From Pseudoalteromonas rhizosphaerae (GTDB lineage Bacteria > Pseudomonadota > Gammaproteobacteria > Enterobacterales > Alteromonadaceae): a DNA stretch of 64,000 bases. A model generated the notes under the pieces. The model searched no databases. It was given only the letters and a program-made list of their open reading frames with translations, and was not told the DNA's origin. Positions 48,625-57,187 of this stretch are shown in pieces (positions within the stretch are counted from its first letter, which is position 1; each line of letters begins with the position of its first letter). Made by a program: the position numbers and the translations under genes. The stretch spans positions 62,001 through 126,000 of the forward strand of contig NZ_CABVLM010000006.1 of NCBI RefSeq assembly GCF_902498845.1, written 5' to 3'.

Positions 48625-49394
48625 AAAAAAAACTTGGTGATTTCACTGGCCTAGCAAAAAATTACTCATTATATAGACCTAGTTACTGCCCTTTAGTATG
48701 TAAAGCCATTTTAGGGTTAGTCGATAAGAATAATAATGAGATCGATTTTGTAGATGTCGGTGCTGGTACTGGTATTTGGACTCGTATGATCAACCACGCT
48801 GGCTTAAATAGTACTGTCGCAATTGAGCCTAATGATGATATGAGAAAGCATGGTATTTTGGACAGTCAAAAAACAAACATCACCTGGGTAAATGGCTCTG
48901 GTGAAAATACAACGCTAAATGACAACAGTGCCGATTTACTTTCCATGGCTTCATCATTTCACTGGGTAGATTTTGAAAAAGCAATAAAAGAATTTTCTCG
49001 AGTACTACGCCCGGGCGGTTTTTTTACAGCAGTATGGAATCCTCGACATATTGAGTGCAATCCATTACTTGTCGAAATTGAAGAAAAGTTATATGAAATA
49101 GCGCCTCATATAAAACGCGTATCATCTGGGAACTCTGATTTTACCGATACACTAACTGAACGTCTAAAAAATGCCGATGTATTCTCCGATGCTATTTACT
49201 TAGAAGGGTTTCATACTATAAAACAAACACCTGAAGAGTATTTAGGCGTCTGGTGGTCAGTGAACGATATTCGAGCACAAGCAGGTGAAGATAAATTTAT
49301 ACAATTTATGGCTTTTGTCGAAGAAAAAACAAGCAACTTAGATTTTATTGAAACAACCTATAAAACAAGAGCTTGGCTAGCTAGAGTCCGTTAG
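48621..49394 (+). CDS. SAM-dependent methyltransferase (class I)
   Basis: 257 residues, methyltransferase-11 type: FVDVGAGTGIWTRMI as SAM loop, STVAIEPNDDMRKHGI with the acidic residue, SADLLSMASSFHWVD and RVLRPGGFFTAVWNPRHIEC. The opening GDFTGLAKNYSLYRPSYCP is typical of small-molecule methyltransferases. Campylobacter clusters of this type carry methyltransferase genes (Cj1419/Cj1420) that O-methylate the phosphoramidate, so that is a candidate role here. It overlaps the CysC-like gene by 4 bases and is followed after one base by the PEP-synthase-like gene. Confidence 0.82.
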   Translation: MKKKLGDFTGLAKNYSLYRPSYCPLVCKAILGLVDKNNNEIDFVDVGAGTGIWTRMINHAGLNSTVAIEPNDDMRKHGILDSQKTNITWVNGSGENTTLNDNSADLLSMASSFHWVDFEKAIKEFSRVLRPGGFFTAVWNPRHIECNPLLVEIEEKLYEIAPHIKRVSSGNSDFTDTLTERLKNADVFSDAIYLEGFHTIKQTPEEYLGVWWSVNDIRAQAGEDKFIQFMAFVEEKTSNLDFIETTYKTRAWLARVR

Positions 49395-49395
49395 A

Positions 49396-51714
49396 ATGAT
49401 TTTTACTACCAAATCGCAAAATCTAATGTCTTTACAGAACATTTTAACAACTGCGAAGATACTCCCGCAATTCTGTTTTACAGCAGAACAATGGAAAAAT
49501 GAATCTAACGATGTTCTGAATAGTTTTTTTACATTATATAAATGGAGTGATAAAAAGCTAATTGTAAGGAGTAGTGCTGTCTGTGAGGATAGCGCCTTTC
49601 AATCATATGCTGGTTATTATGACTCCATACTCAATGTCGTAGGAGTAAAAAAACTAGAAAGTGCGATAGAAAGTGTTTATCAATCATTTGAAAACTACAC
49701 CCCTAATGATGAAATATTCATTCAACCAATGCTGGAAAATGTAGACATTAGTGGAGTCGCTTTTACAAAAGATCCTTCTAACAATACGCCTTACTATGTT
49801 TTAAACTACTCATTGTCCAGTTCAACTGACGCCATAACCGCAGGTACTTCCAATGAGAATGTCAGTTATATATCAAAGCAATTTGATGGATTAGATAAAG
49901 ATTCTTGGCAATTTAAATTATGCTCTCTATGTAAAGAACTCGAAAAAATATATGGGCTTGATGCACTAGATATTGAATTTGCAGTTGATAAAAACAAACA
50001 TTTATACCTATTTCAAGTTAGACCCTTGATAATTAAAAGCCTAGATAATTTTTGCGATCAAGAACATTTTAAAATATTAAAAACGCTAGAAGCGACTATA
50101 AGCAGATTCATAAAGCCACACCCTTATTTAAATGGAGAACGCTCTGTTTTAGGCATTATGCCTGATTGGAATCCAGCCGAAATTATTGGTGTTCGACCTC
50201 GCCCACTCGCTCTTTCTTTATATAAAGAGTTAATTACCGATTCAACATGGGCATATCAAAGAAATAATTATGGTTATAAGCAACTAAGAAGCTTTCCTCT
50301 TTTACTTTCCTTAGCTGGCTTACCTTATATTGATGTAAGAGTAAGTTTTAATTCATTTATACCTAAAGATACACCTGATAGGCTTGCTGAAAAATTAGTT
50401 AATTATTATATAAACGAATTAAAAAATGCCCCCGAAAAGCATGACAAAGTTGAGTTTGATATTATATTTTCTTGCTTTACTTTAGATTTGAATGAGCGTT
50501 TAAAACGCTTAAGTGAAGCTGGATTTTCCGAATCTGAATTAATAACATTCACTGAATCACTAAAAAAATTAACAAATAATATAATTAAAAATGATGGCTT
50601 ATGGAAAAAAGACATCGAAAAGATTAACACACTCCCTAATCGTCGAATAAAAATATTAAGTAGCGACTTATCTAAAGTAGAGAAAATCCACTGGTTACTG
50701 GAAGATTGTAAAAGATATGGCACACTTCCATTTGCAGGGCTTGCGAGAGCTGGTTTTATTGCGGTGCAATTTTTACGCTCAATGGTTGCTAAAAATATAA
50801 TAACAGAGCAAGACTACAATAAGTTTTTGTCTTCAATTGCGACTGTTAGTTCCACATTAAAACAAGATTTCATTAACCTCCCTCTATCAAGTTTTTTACA
50901 GCAGTATGGGCATCTTCGCCCAGGCACATACGACATACTTTCTCCTCGTTATGACAAGGCACCAGAGCGTTACTTTAATCAATCAGATAAAAATGTTGAA
51001 GAGCAAACTTTCGATAACTTTACTTTGAGTTTAGAACAGCTTTCCGCCCTTAAAGAGTTATTAGAAAAAAGTGGCATTGAACATGATGTGATATCTCTGT
51101 TCTCATTTATAAAAGGTGCAATAGAGGGAAGAGAATATGCCAAGTTTATCTTCACTCATAGCCTAAGTGATGCCCTTGAGCTTATTACAGAGTTAGGACT
51201 TGAACATCAGTTAAATACAGATGATATGTCATATGTTGATATATCATCCATACTTAAAACTTATTCAAGTAGCGATGATCTACTAAATATTATTAAAAGC
51301 TCTATCGATACTGGGAAAAAAAATCACCTAAAAGCACAACAGATCACACTCCCGCCACTAATATCGAGTCCATCTGATGCATACTTTTTTAACTTGCCTG
51401 AAGGTGAACCTAACTATATTACACAAGGTAAAATAGTTGCCGAAACAACGATGAACCCAGCTGCACATGAAGAACTGGCAGGAAAAATTGTTTTTATTCC
51501 TTCAGCAGATCCTGGATTTGATTGGTTGTTTTCTCATCCAATTGCAGGGCTTATTACTAAATATGGGGGATGTAATAGCCATATGGCGATTAGAGCTGGT
51601 GAACTTAATATACCTTCAGTTATCGGCGCGGGGGAAATTTTATATGCAAAATGGCTTAAAGCCGAAAAATTAGAGCTAGATGCAAACAATAAAAAAGTGA
51701 TAATTATCAGATGA
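49396..51714 (+). CDS. PEP-synthase-like enzyme, candidate L-glutamine kinase
   Basis: 772 residues with an N-terminal ATP-grasp domain (LIVRSSAVCEDSAFQSYAGY, ALDIEFAVDKNKHLYLFQVR), a long middle domain, and a C-terminal swivelling phosphohistidine domain (KYGGCNSHMAIRAGELNIPS, catalytic His729). The TIM-barrel PEP-binding domain of true PEP synthase is absent. This layout and length match Cj1418 of Campylobacter jejuni, which uses ATP to phosphorylate glutamine at the amide, the first step to phosphoramidate. Rifampin phosphotransferase-like enzymes share the layout but not this neighbourhood. Overlaps the next gene by 4 bases. Confidence 0.78.
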   Translation: MIFTTKSQNLMSLQNILTTAKILPQFCFTAEQWKNESNDVLNSFFTLYKWSDKKLIVRSSAVCEDSAFQSYAGYYDSILNVVGVKKLESAIESVYQSFENYTPNDEIFIQPMLENVDISGVAFTKDPSNNTPYYVLNYSLSSSTDAITAGTSNENVSYISKQFDGLDKDSWQFKLCSLCKELEKIYGLDALDIEFAVDKNKHLYLFQVRPLIIKSLDNFCDQEHFKILKTLEATISRFIKPHPYLNGERSVLGIMPDWNPAEIIGVRPRPLALSLYKELITDSTWAYQRNNYGYKQLRSFPLLLSLAGLPYIDVRVSFNSFIPKDTPDRLAEKLVNYYINELKNAPEKHDKVEFDIIFSCFTLDLNERLKRLSEAGFSESELITFTESLKKLTNNIIKNDGLWKKDIEKINTLPNRRIKILSSDLSKVEKIHWLLEDCKRYGTLPFAGLARAGFIAVQFLRSMVAKNIITEQDYNKFLSSIATVSSTLKQDFINLPLSSFLQQYGHLRPGTYDILSPRYDKAPERYFNQSDKNVEEQTFDNFTLSLEQLSALKELLEKSGIEHDVISLFSFIKGAIEGREYAKFIFTHSLSDALELITELGLEHQLNTDDMSYVDISSILKTYSSSDDLLNIIKSSIDTGKKNHLKAQQITLPPLISSPSDAYFFNLPEGEPNYITQGKIVAETTMNPAAHEELAGKIVFIPSADPGFDWLFSHPIAGLITKYGGCNSHMAIRAGELNIPSVIGAGEILYAKWLKAEKLELDANNKKVIIIR

Positions 51715-52310
51715 AATTAATTGGTATAACACAACGAGTTGATATTCATCCAACCTATGGTGAACGTCGTGATGCTTTAGATCAGCGATGGTATCAATTC
51801 TTTTTATATTGCGGATTCATACCAATTCTAATCCCTAACTGTATAAAAACTTGTCGTGCTCTGCTTGCTAGAGTCCAGTTAGATGGCTTTGTTTTCACAG
51901 GAGGCAATTCGCCAATGCACTATGCTGGGGATGCCCCAGAAAGAGATGATGTAGAGGCTTTTCTAATAGAACATTGCGAAACTGTAGGCTTACCTATTCT
52001 AGGCGTATGCAGAGGCATGCAAATGATACAACTTCATTATGGTGGCTCGTTAGACTGTATAAAAGGCCACGTTAATAAGATAATTGAAATAAAAACGGAT
52101 GAAGAGCAGTTACCTAGATTTGTAAACTCATATCATACTCTAGGGACGACTATAACAAAAAAGCCTTTATTAACAAAAGCTAAAAGTAGTGACAATATAG
52201 TCAAAGCAATAGAGCATAGCCACTATAGTATCTTTGGGATTATGTGGCACCCTGAAAGAAATACCCCCTACTGCGATGAAGATATACAACTTTTCAAGGA
52301 TATATTTTAA
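51711..52310 (+). CDS. Glutamine amidotransferase-like hydrolase, candidate gamma-glutamyl-CDP-amidate hydrolase
   Basis: Class I glutamine amidotransferase fold, 199 residues. Nucleophile Cys in ILGVCRGMQMIQLHYGG and the His-Glu of the triad in SIFGIMWHPERNTPY are intact, with an oxyanion region DGFVFTGGNSPMHYAGD. There is no synthetase domain or partner, so it likely acts as a stand-alone hydrolase. Cj1417, its counterpart in Campylobacter, frees CDP-diphosphoramidate from its glutamyl adduct. Packed between the glutamine kinase-like and nucleotidyltransferase genes with a 4-base overlap and a 1-base gap. Confidence 0.78.
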   Translation: MKLIGITQRVDIHPTYGERRDALDQRWYQFFLYCGFIPILIPNCIKTCRALLARVQLDGFVFTGGNSPMHYAGDAPERDDVEAFLIEHCETVGLPILGVCRGMQMIQLHYGGSLDCIKGHVNKIIEIKTDEEQLPRFVNSYHTLGTTITKKPLLTKAKSSDNIVKAIEHSHYSIFGIMWHPERNTPYCDEDIQLFKDIF

Positions 52311-52311
52311 A

Positions 52312-53067
52312 ATGAAAGCCATTATACTTGCCGCAGGTACAGGCTCAAGACTCGAGCATTTAACAACAGATAAGCCAAAGTGCTTAGTGGAGTTATGGCA
52401 CGAACCATTGCTTAAAAGACAATTACGCCAACTCAACTCTTTAGGAGTAAAAGACACATTAGTCATCACAGGGTTTAAAAGTGAAGCAATATTAGAGTAT
52501 ACAAATAACATTGTGATTAATACTGAATACGATAGCTCGAATATGGTATTCAGCTTAGCTAAGTCAATCGATTGGATTAAAAAACATGCTGACGAAGAAT
52601 TCATTATTCTCTATGCAGACATTGCCTATCATACCGATACATTAAAAGAACTAATTAAGCATAAGTCTTCATTCCCTTTAACTGTCCTTGGTAATTTAAA
52701 ATGGCAAGAACTTTGGGAAATGCGTATGGAAAACCCATATGATGACGCTGAAAGCTTTATATACAATGATCAATTAACATTAATAAATATTGGTAATAAG
52801 CTTACAAGTCAATCACAAGCAATGGCCCAATTTATGGGGATGTTTAAAGTAGAAGCAACAGTGCTAATAGAGCAACTGCAACTATTTATTAATGAATCTC
52901 ATGATTTTAGTGTAAAAAATATGTATATGACTTCGCTTTTACAAAAATTAGCGAACCAATATTTCGTCGACGTACTTTTAATCGATGGTCGCTGGATTGA
53001 ACTTGATACATTAGCTGATTACACTCTTTATAATAAACAAAATCGCCTTTTCTTTGGCTTAGACTAA
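52312..53067 (+). CDS. Nucleotidyltransferase, candidate CTP:phosphoglutamine cytidylyltransferase
   Basis: 251 residues of the LicC/RmlA-type nucleotidyltransferase fold: AIILAAGTGSRLEHLTTDKP with CLVELWHEPLL, the NMVFSLAKSIDWI loop typical of CTP-using LicC relatives, and the metal-site YADIAYHTDTLKEL. Cj1416 of Campylobacter has this fold and couples CTP to glutamine phosphate. Start is the ATG at 52312, one base after the amidotransferase stop; a longer frame upstream lies inside that gene and is ignored. Alternative: activation of another phospho-compound such as phosphocholine. Confidence 0.77.
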   Translation: MKAIILAAGTGSRLEHLTTDKPKCLVELWHEPLLKRQLRQLNSLGVKDTLVITGFKSEAILEYTNNIVINTEYDSSNMVFSLAKSIDWIKKHADEEFIILYADIAYHTDTLKELIKHKSSFPLTVLGNLKWQELWEMRMENPYDDAESFIYNDQLTLINIGNKLTSQSQAMAQFMGMFKVEATVLIEQLQLFINESHDFSVKNMYMTSLLQKLANQYFVDVLLIDGRWIELDTLADYTLYNKQNRLFFGLD

Positions 53068-53076
53068 GAATAATAA

Positions 53077-54378
53077 ATGTATACAATAATATATGGTATA
53101 AGTTCACCGACAGAACTATTTTTAAAATCTTCAATCAATACAGGTAATAATCTATTTGCTTGTACGGATGGTGGAGAGTCCTACAAAGGCACTCAAGCTC
53201 TTAGCCTTGAAGATTTGGCGTTAGTCCCTCATGATCAAATTGATAGAATTATTATTTGTTCCATGTTTGTTTCTGAAATATGTAATGGTTTACGTGAAAA
53301 AGGCCTGCCATTAGAGCGCACTTATTTTTTTGACCATACAAAGAAAAAACTAATTCATTACAATGCATTATTAGCTAAGCAAGTCAGTAGTGAAGATATC
53401 TTATATGCCGTTTACGACCTATCAGTTCATTTAGCATGTTTTGATGTAATTAACTTTGTGGTGTTAGCTGAAATTGCGAGAATAGAGCAACATAAAACAC
53501 ATATTCAATTTATTTTAGTCCACGATCGTTCAACAGTCGGTGAAAACTTTAATACACTTCGATTTCATGATGCTGATGATTACGCATGGCGGATTGAGAA
53601 AATAGTCAAAACAGTTTTTACCTGTGTTCCTAGCTACATATCTATTACTGAATTTCCTTTTAAAGAGGACGCTTTTATTTTCCTTGCAACAAAAGAGAAC
53701 GTCTTCCCTGAATCGTATTATACAAATAAAAAGTCACCTGCTATCAACACTCTCTTACTAAGAAGTGTACCTTTGAAATATGATATGAGCGTCCTCAGCG
53801 CACCTTTAGTAGGTAAAAATCTTGCTGCATCTTTTTTAAATTCATTACCCGATAATAAAAAGATCATCGTAATAACACTTCGAGAATACGAAGCGCAGCC
53901 AAAAAGAAATAGTGACATTGCTCAGTGGTCTGCATTCCTTGATTCACTTGATTTGACAATATATTGCCCTGTGATTATAAGAGATACATATCAAAGCACT
54001 GAAAAACCTGACGACAGGTTAAAAAAATACATCCACTGCCCCCAAGCTTCAATGGACTTTTGTGTCCGTTTGGCACTGTACGAACTAGCCTATATTAATA
54101 TGGGAGTGTCTAGTGGGCCTAACTACAGTATTAGCTTTGTTAAGGGGGCCCGCTCTATAATTTTCCAAATGATTGATGAAAACAATCCTGCGAGCTCATC
54201 TTGGACAGCAAAGCGTTCGGGTTTAGAAATAGGAAAAGATTTTTTCTTTAATGATAGTAAACTTCAAATGACTATTTGGGAAAAAGACGACTTGAATCAT
54301 CTACAGCACGCTTTCGATATATTAGTAGCGCGTATTAATACATTAACAAAAATCAATCCCCAACAAGCAGGTCAGTAA
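53077..54378 (+). CDS. Unknown protein, possible glycosyl- or group-transferase
   Basis: 433 residues, no family recognised with confidence. The N-terminal 110 residues look like a Rossmann-type sugar-nucleotide domain (IIYGISSPTELFLKSSINTG, DRIIICSMFVSEICNGLREK). The rest shows alternating helix and strand with GT-B features (NKKIIVITLREYEAQPKRNS; INMGVSSGPNYSISFVKGAR). It sits directly after the phosphoramidate-type genes and before the sulfotransferase-like gene, so it may move the sugar or the modifying group. No signal peptide or membrane segment. Confidence 0.6.
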   Translation: MYTIIYGISSPTELFLKSSINTGNNLFACTDGGESYKGTQALSLEDLALVPHDQIDRIIICSMFVSEICNGLREKGLPLERTYFFDHTKKKLIHYNALLAKQVSSEDILYAVYDLSVHLACFDVINFVVLAEIARIEQHKTHIQFILVHDRSTVGENFNTLRFHDADDYAWRIEKIVKTVFTCVPSYISITEFPFKEDAFIFLATKENVFPESYYTNKKSPAINTLLLRSVPLKYDMSVLSAPLVGKNLAASFLNSLPDNKKIIVITLREYEAQPKRNSDIAQWSAFLDSLDLTIYCPVIIRDTYQSTEKPDDRLKKYIHCPQASMDFCVRLALYELAYINMGVSSGPNYSISFVKGARSIIFQMIDENNPASSSWTAKRSGLEIGKDFFFNDSKLQMTIWEKDDLNHLQHAFDILVARINTLTKINPQQAGQ

Positions 54379-54379
54379 T

Positions 54380-55540
54380 ATGAACTTTAAAGTCGCGGTC
54401 GGAGTATGCTATGGCAGAGGGGGCTCTTTTTTTCTCCACTCACTCCTTGATGGGCATCCAGAAGTCATTAGCCTCCCCCCTTATATGATGAACTTGGCTC
54501 AGCATATTTTTAATACAGCGGATCTTGAAAATAAAGAATTTACCGAACAATTCATCTTAGACTTTAACAATCTATTTGTTGAAAGTTACTCTCAATGTGT
54601 TAGTAACCAGTATATTAACTTTAATAATAATATGGCTAGAACGCAAACAGGGTTACTAAATTTAGATAAGGAAAAGTTTAAAGAAGCGCTTATTTTAGAG
54701 TTAGAAAATAAGCCTAAAGCATTCAATATTCGATTTATAGCTATTCATATTATTATCTATCAGCTTCTAGGCATTAACACTTCAGATAAAAAAGTTATTT
54801 TTTATCAATTACATACTCCTAATTATACTGTAATGAGGAAAATGTATGACGAGTTCAATCACTTATTAGTTTGCCATTCAGTAAGAGATCCTATCGCGTC
54901 TTTTATTAGGATGTCTCTTGCTCATTGCAATGACTTGCAAAAGTTACCTGACTATGAAATATCGTTAGGGAGATCTACGGTTGAGTCATGCTTTAGACAT
55001 TTCTTATATGCTGGAAGCGATCTAACTGGATGTGAAAACAGTAAGAGCCTAGCGATAAAGTTAGAACAACTCCATGCAACCCCTCAACAAACACTTCAAC
55101 TGGTTACCTCATTTTTACAAATAGGATGGCATGATATTTTACTTGCTGAGACGATTAATCATGGTCAAAATTGGCAAGGGATCATCGGGGATACTACAGG
55201 CTTTAATCTTGAAAAAACATTAAACAATAATAGAAAGTATCGCTCTTATGTTGATGAATATGACTTAATTCGATTAGAAAAAATTGCTCGCCAACGTTTT
55301 TTAAAATGGGAATACCCTCTGCAATATGAAGATATCACAGAAAAATTAGATTTTGAAAAACCCTATGCTTTCGAGACGTTTTCATTAACTGTATCGAATA
55401 AAAATAAAAACCTAACAGATAGAAATGTTGATGCCGATATAACAGTCTGTAGAGGCGAATTACATACAGCCATCCTTAAAACGATCAATTATATGCCAGA
55501 GCAATTTGGTGCATTTACCTCAATTTCAACAAATGAGTAA
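54380..55540 (+). CDS. Sulfotransferase-like protein, candidate phosphoramidate transferase
   Basis: 386 residues with the two nucleotide-binding elements of PAPS-dependent sulfotransferases: a 5'-phosphosulfate loop (CYGRGGSFFLHSLLDGHPEV) and a 3'-phosphate element (LLVCHSVRDPIASFIRMS). Both known sulfotransferase donors and the 3'-phospho-CDP-phosphoramidate expected from the CysC-like kinase carry a 3'-phosphate. I infer that this protein may transfer phosphoramidate, or sulfate, to the glycan. Starts 1 base after the previous stop. Function inferred from fold and context only. Confidence 0.65.
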   Translation: MNFKVAVGVCYGRGGSFFLHSLLDGHPEVISLPPYMMNLAQHIFNTADLENKEFTEQFILDFNNLFVESYSQCVSNQYINFNNNMARTQTGLLNLDKEKFKEALILELENKPKAFNIRFIAIHIIIYQLLGINTSDKKVIFYQLHTPNYTVMRKMYDEFNHLLVCHSVRDPIASFIRMSLAHCNDLQKLPDYEISLGRSTVESCFRHFLYAGSDLTGCENSKSLAIKLEQLHATPQQTLQLVTSFLQIGWHDILLAETINHGQNWQGIIGDTTGFNLEKTLNNNRKYRSYVDEYDLIRLEKIARQRFLKWEYPLQYEDITEKLDFEKPYAFETFSLTVSNKNKNLTDRNVDADITVCRGELHTAILKTINYMPEQFGAFTSISTNE

Positions 55541-55545
55541 TTATT

Positions 55546-56211
55546 ATGGATAACCAAGAACCAACTTATATAGAAGACTACCATGACTTTTTAGACGAAA
55601 CAGAGCAATCAAAGTTGGGACTAATGAGTAATGGAACGTGGGATCTAGATCCAAGACGCCTCGGTATTATGCTTTCACGATATAAATTTGTATCAAAGAT
55701 GCTCTCTGGACATAAAAAAACGGTGGAGATTGGTTGTGGTGATGCATTTGGTAGTCGTGTCGTCAGACAAGAAGTTAAGGAACTAACCGTTGCCGATATA
55801 GAGCCTCGTTTTATCGAAGATATTATTAAACGTAACTCTGTTAAATGGCCATTAATCCCTGTTGTACATGATATTTTAGAGAAGCCATTTGAGAGCACAT
55901 TTGATTCGGCCTATTCCTTAGATGTACTTGAACATATTCCTGCAAAATTTGAAGATACATTTATCAATAATATAAAACTATCGCTCAACAATGACGGGGT
56001 TGTCATTTTAGGTATGCCATCGTTAGAATCTCAACAATATGCATCACCAGCAAGTAAAGCAGGCCATATCAATTGTAAATCTGGCCATGAATTTAAAGCG
56101 CTATGTGATAAGCATTTTAAGCATGTGTTTTTATTTTCTATGAATGATGAAGTTGTCCATACAGGCTTTTATCCTATGGCACACTATTTACTTGCTTTGT
56201 GTGTTAAATAA
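55546..56211 (+). CDS. SAM-dependent methyltransferase (class I)
   Basis: 221 residues. SAM loop VEIGCGDAFGSRVVRQ, acidic VADIEPRFIEDIIKR, and the motif SAYSLDVLEHIPAKFEDTFI. C-terminal half (MPSLESQQYASPASKAGHIN) is typical of O-methyltransferases in polysaccharide clusters. Strongly AT-rich surroundings. Which group it methylates is not evident. Five bases after the sulfotransferase-like gene. Confidence 0.82.
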   Translation: MDNQEPTYIEDYHDFLDETEQSKLGLMSNGTWDLDPRRLGIMLSRYKFVSKMLSGHKKTVEIGCGDAFGSRVVRQEVKELTVADIEPRFIEDIIKRNSVKWPLIPVVHDILEKPFESTFDSAYSLDVLEHIPAKFEDTFINNIKLSLNNDGVVILGMPSLESQQYASPASKAGHINCKSGHEFKALCDKHFKHVFLFSMNDEVVHTGFYPMAHYLLALCVK

Positions 56212-56215
56212 TTAA

Positions 56216-57175
56216 ATGAACGATTTTTTATATAAGCATTTAAAAGCTCCCTGTCATATAAATGAAATTTCAGGCGGTGCAAATAGTCGTGTGTTTAATG
56301 TTAGAGATAGTGAGAATGAGTATATATTTAAGCAATTTTTTACTAAGAACAATGATTATAAAGCTAAATGTGAGCGAGAATTTTTATTTTTAAAGGCACT
56401 AACCCAATATAAAAAAAATAACACAGCTACACCAATTGCCTGCGATATTGAGTTGGGTTATTTACTTATGTCAAAACTACCTGGTGAGAAAGTAACTCAA
56501 CCAACAGAACAAAATATAAAAAGTGCATTTAGTTTTATTGTTAATTGTAACTCTCAGCAGCAACAATTACAGATAATAAATGCAAAAGATGCAGTAAAAA
56601 AACTAGCTGACTTTGAATTACTTGTTACCAATCGTTTTTCAATAATTCAAAAGCAAGAGGTTATTTCATCAGCTTTTTTAAGTTTAGTTGAAAATAAAAT
56701 AATGCCTTTTTTTTATAAAGTACAAAAAGACAACCGTCAACTTAATGGGCAAATGTCGCTTGACTGCAATTACTTATCGCCTTCAGATTTCGGTTTTCAT
56801 AATATTTTAATTGATCACAATGAGCTTTATTTTTATGATTTTGAGTATGCTGGCATCGACTCACTTTGGAAACTTACAGCCGATTTTTTCTCTCAACCTC
56901 AAATCCCTGTGCCTATTGATAAAATAAGCATTATTAAAGAGTTGCCGTTATTTGGTTTTTTAACTAAAAACAAAAGAGAATTTATAACCGCTTTTCAAAT
57001 GACTAGAATTAAATGGTGTTTTATTATTGGTAATGTCTTTATTTCAGAAATATATAAAAGAAGGGAATTTGCGGATAAAGCACATATTTTAGATGAAGAA
57101 AACACCATAGCAAAAATAGAATGTTATTTAATTGAAACGCATTTTCAAACAAAAATATTAGAAGATATTCTTTAA
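56216..57175 (+). CDS. Aminoglycoside/choline kinase-like phosphotransferase
   Basis: 319 residues with a protein-kinase-like fold: nucleotide-binding start EISGGANSRVFNVRDSENEY, the catalytic loop LSPSDFGFHNILIDHNELYF (Asp and Asn present, the Brenner-motif His replaced by Ser) and the metal-binding LYFYDFEYAGIDSLW. Family members phosphorylate small molecules such as choline, aminoglycosides or sugars. In this operon a sugar or polyol phosphotransfer is likely. Base composition is among the most AT-rich in the window. Confidence 0.78.
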   Translation: MNDFLYKHLKAPCHINEISGGANSRVFNVRDSENEYIFKQFFTKNNDYKAKCEREFLFLKALTQYKKNNTATPIACDIELGYLLMSKLPGEKVTQPTEQNIKSAFSFIVNCNSQQQQLQIINAKDAVKKLADFELLVTNRFSIIQKQEVISSAFLSLVENKIMPFFYKVQKDNRQLNGQMSLDCNYLSPSDFGFHNILIDHNELYFYDFEYAGIDSLWKLTADFFSQPQIPVPIDKISIIKELPLFGFLTKNKREFITAFQMTRIKWCFIIGNVFISEIYKRREFADKAHILDEENTIAKIECYLIETHFQTKILEDIL

Positions 57176-57187
57176 GGATTATAGCTT

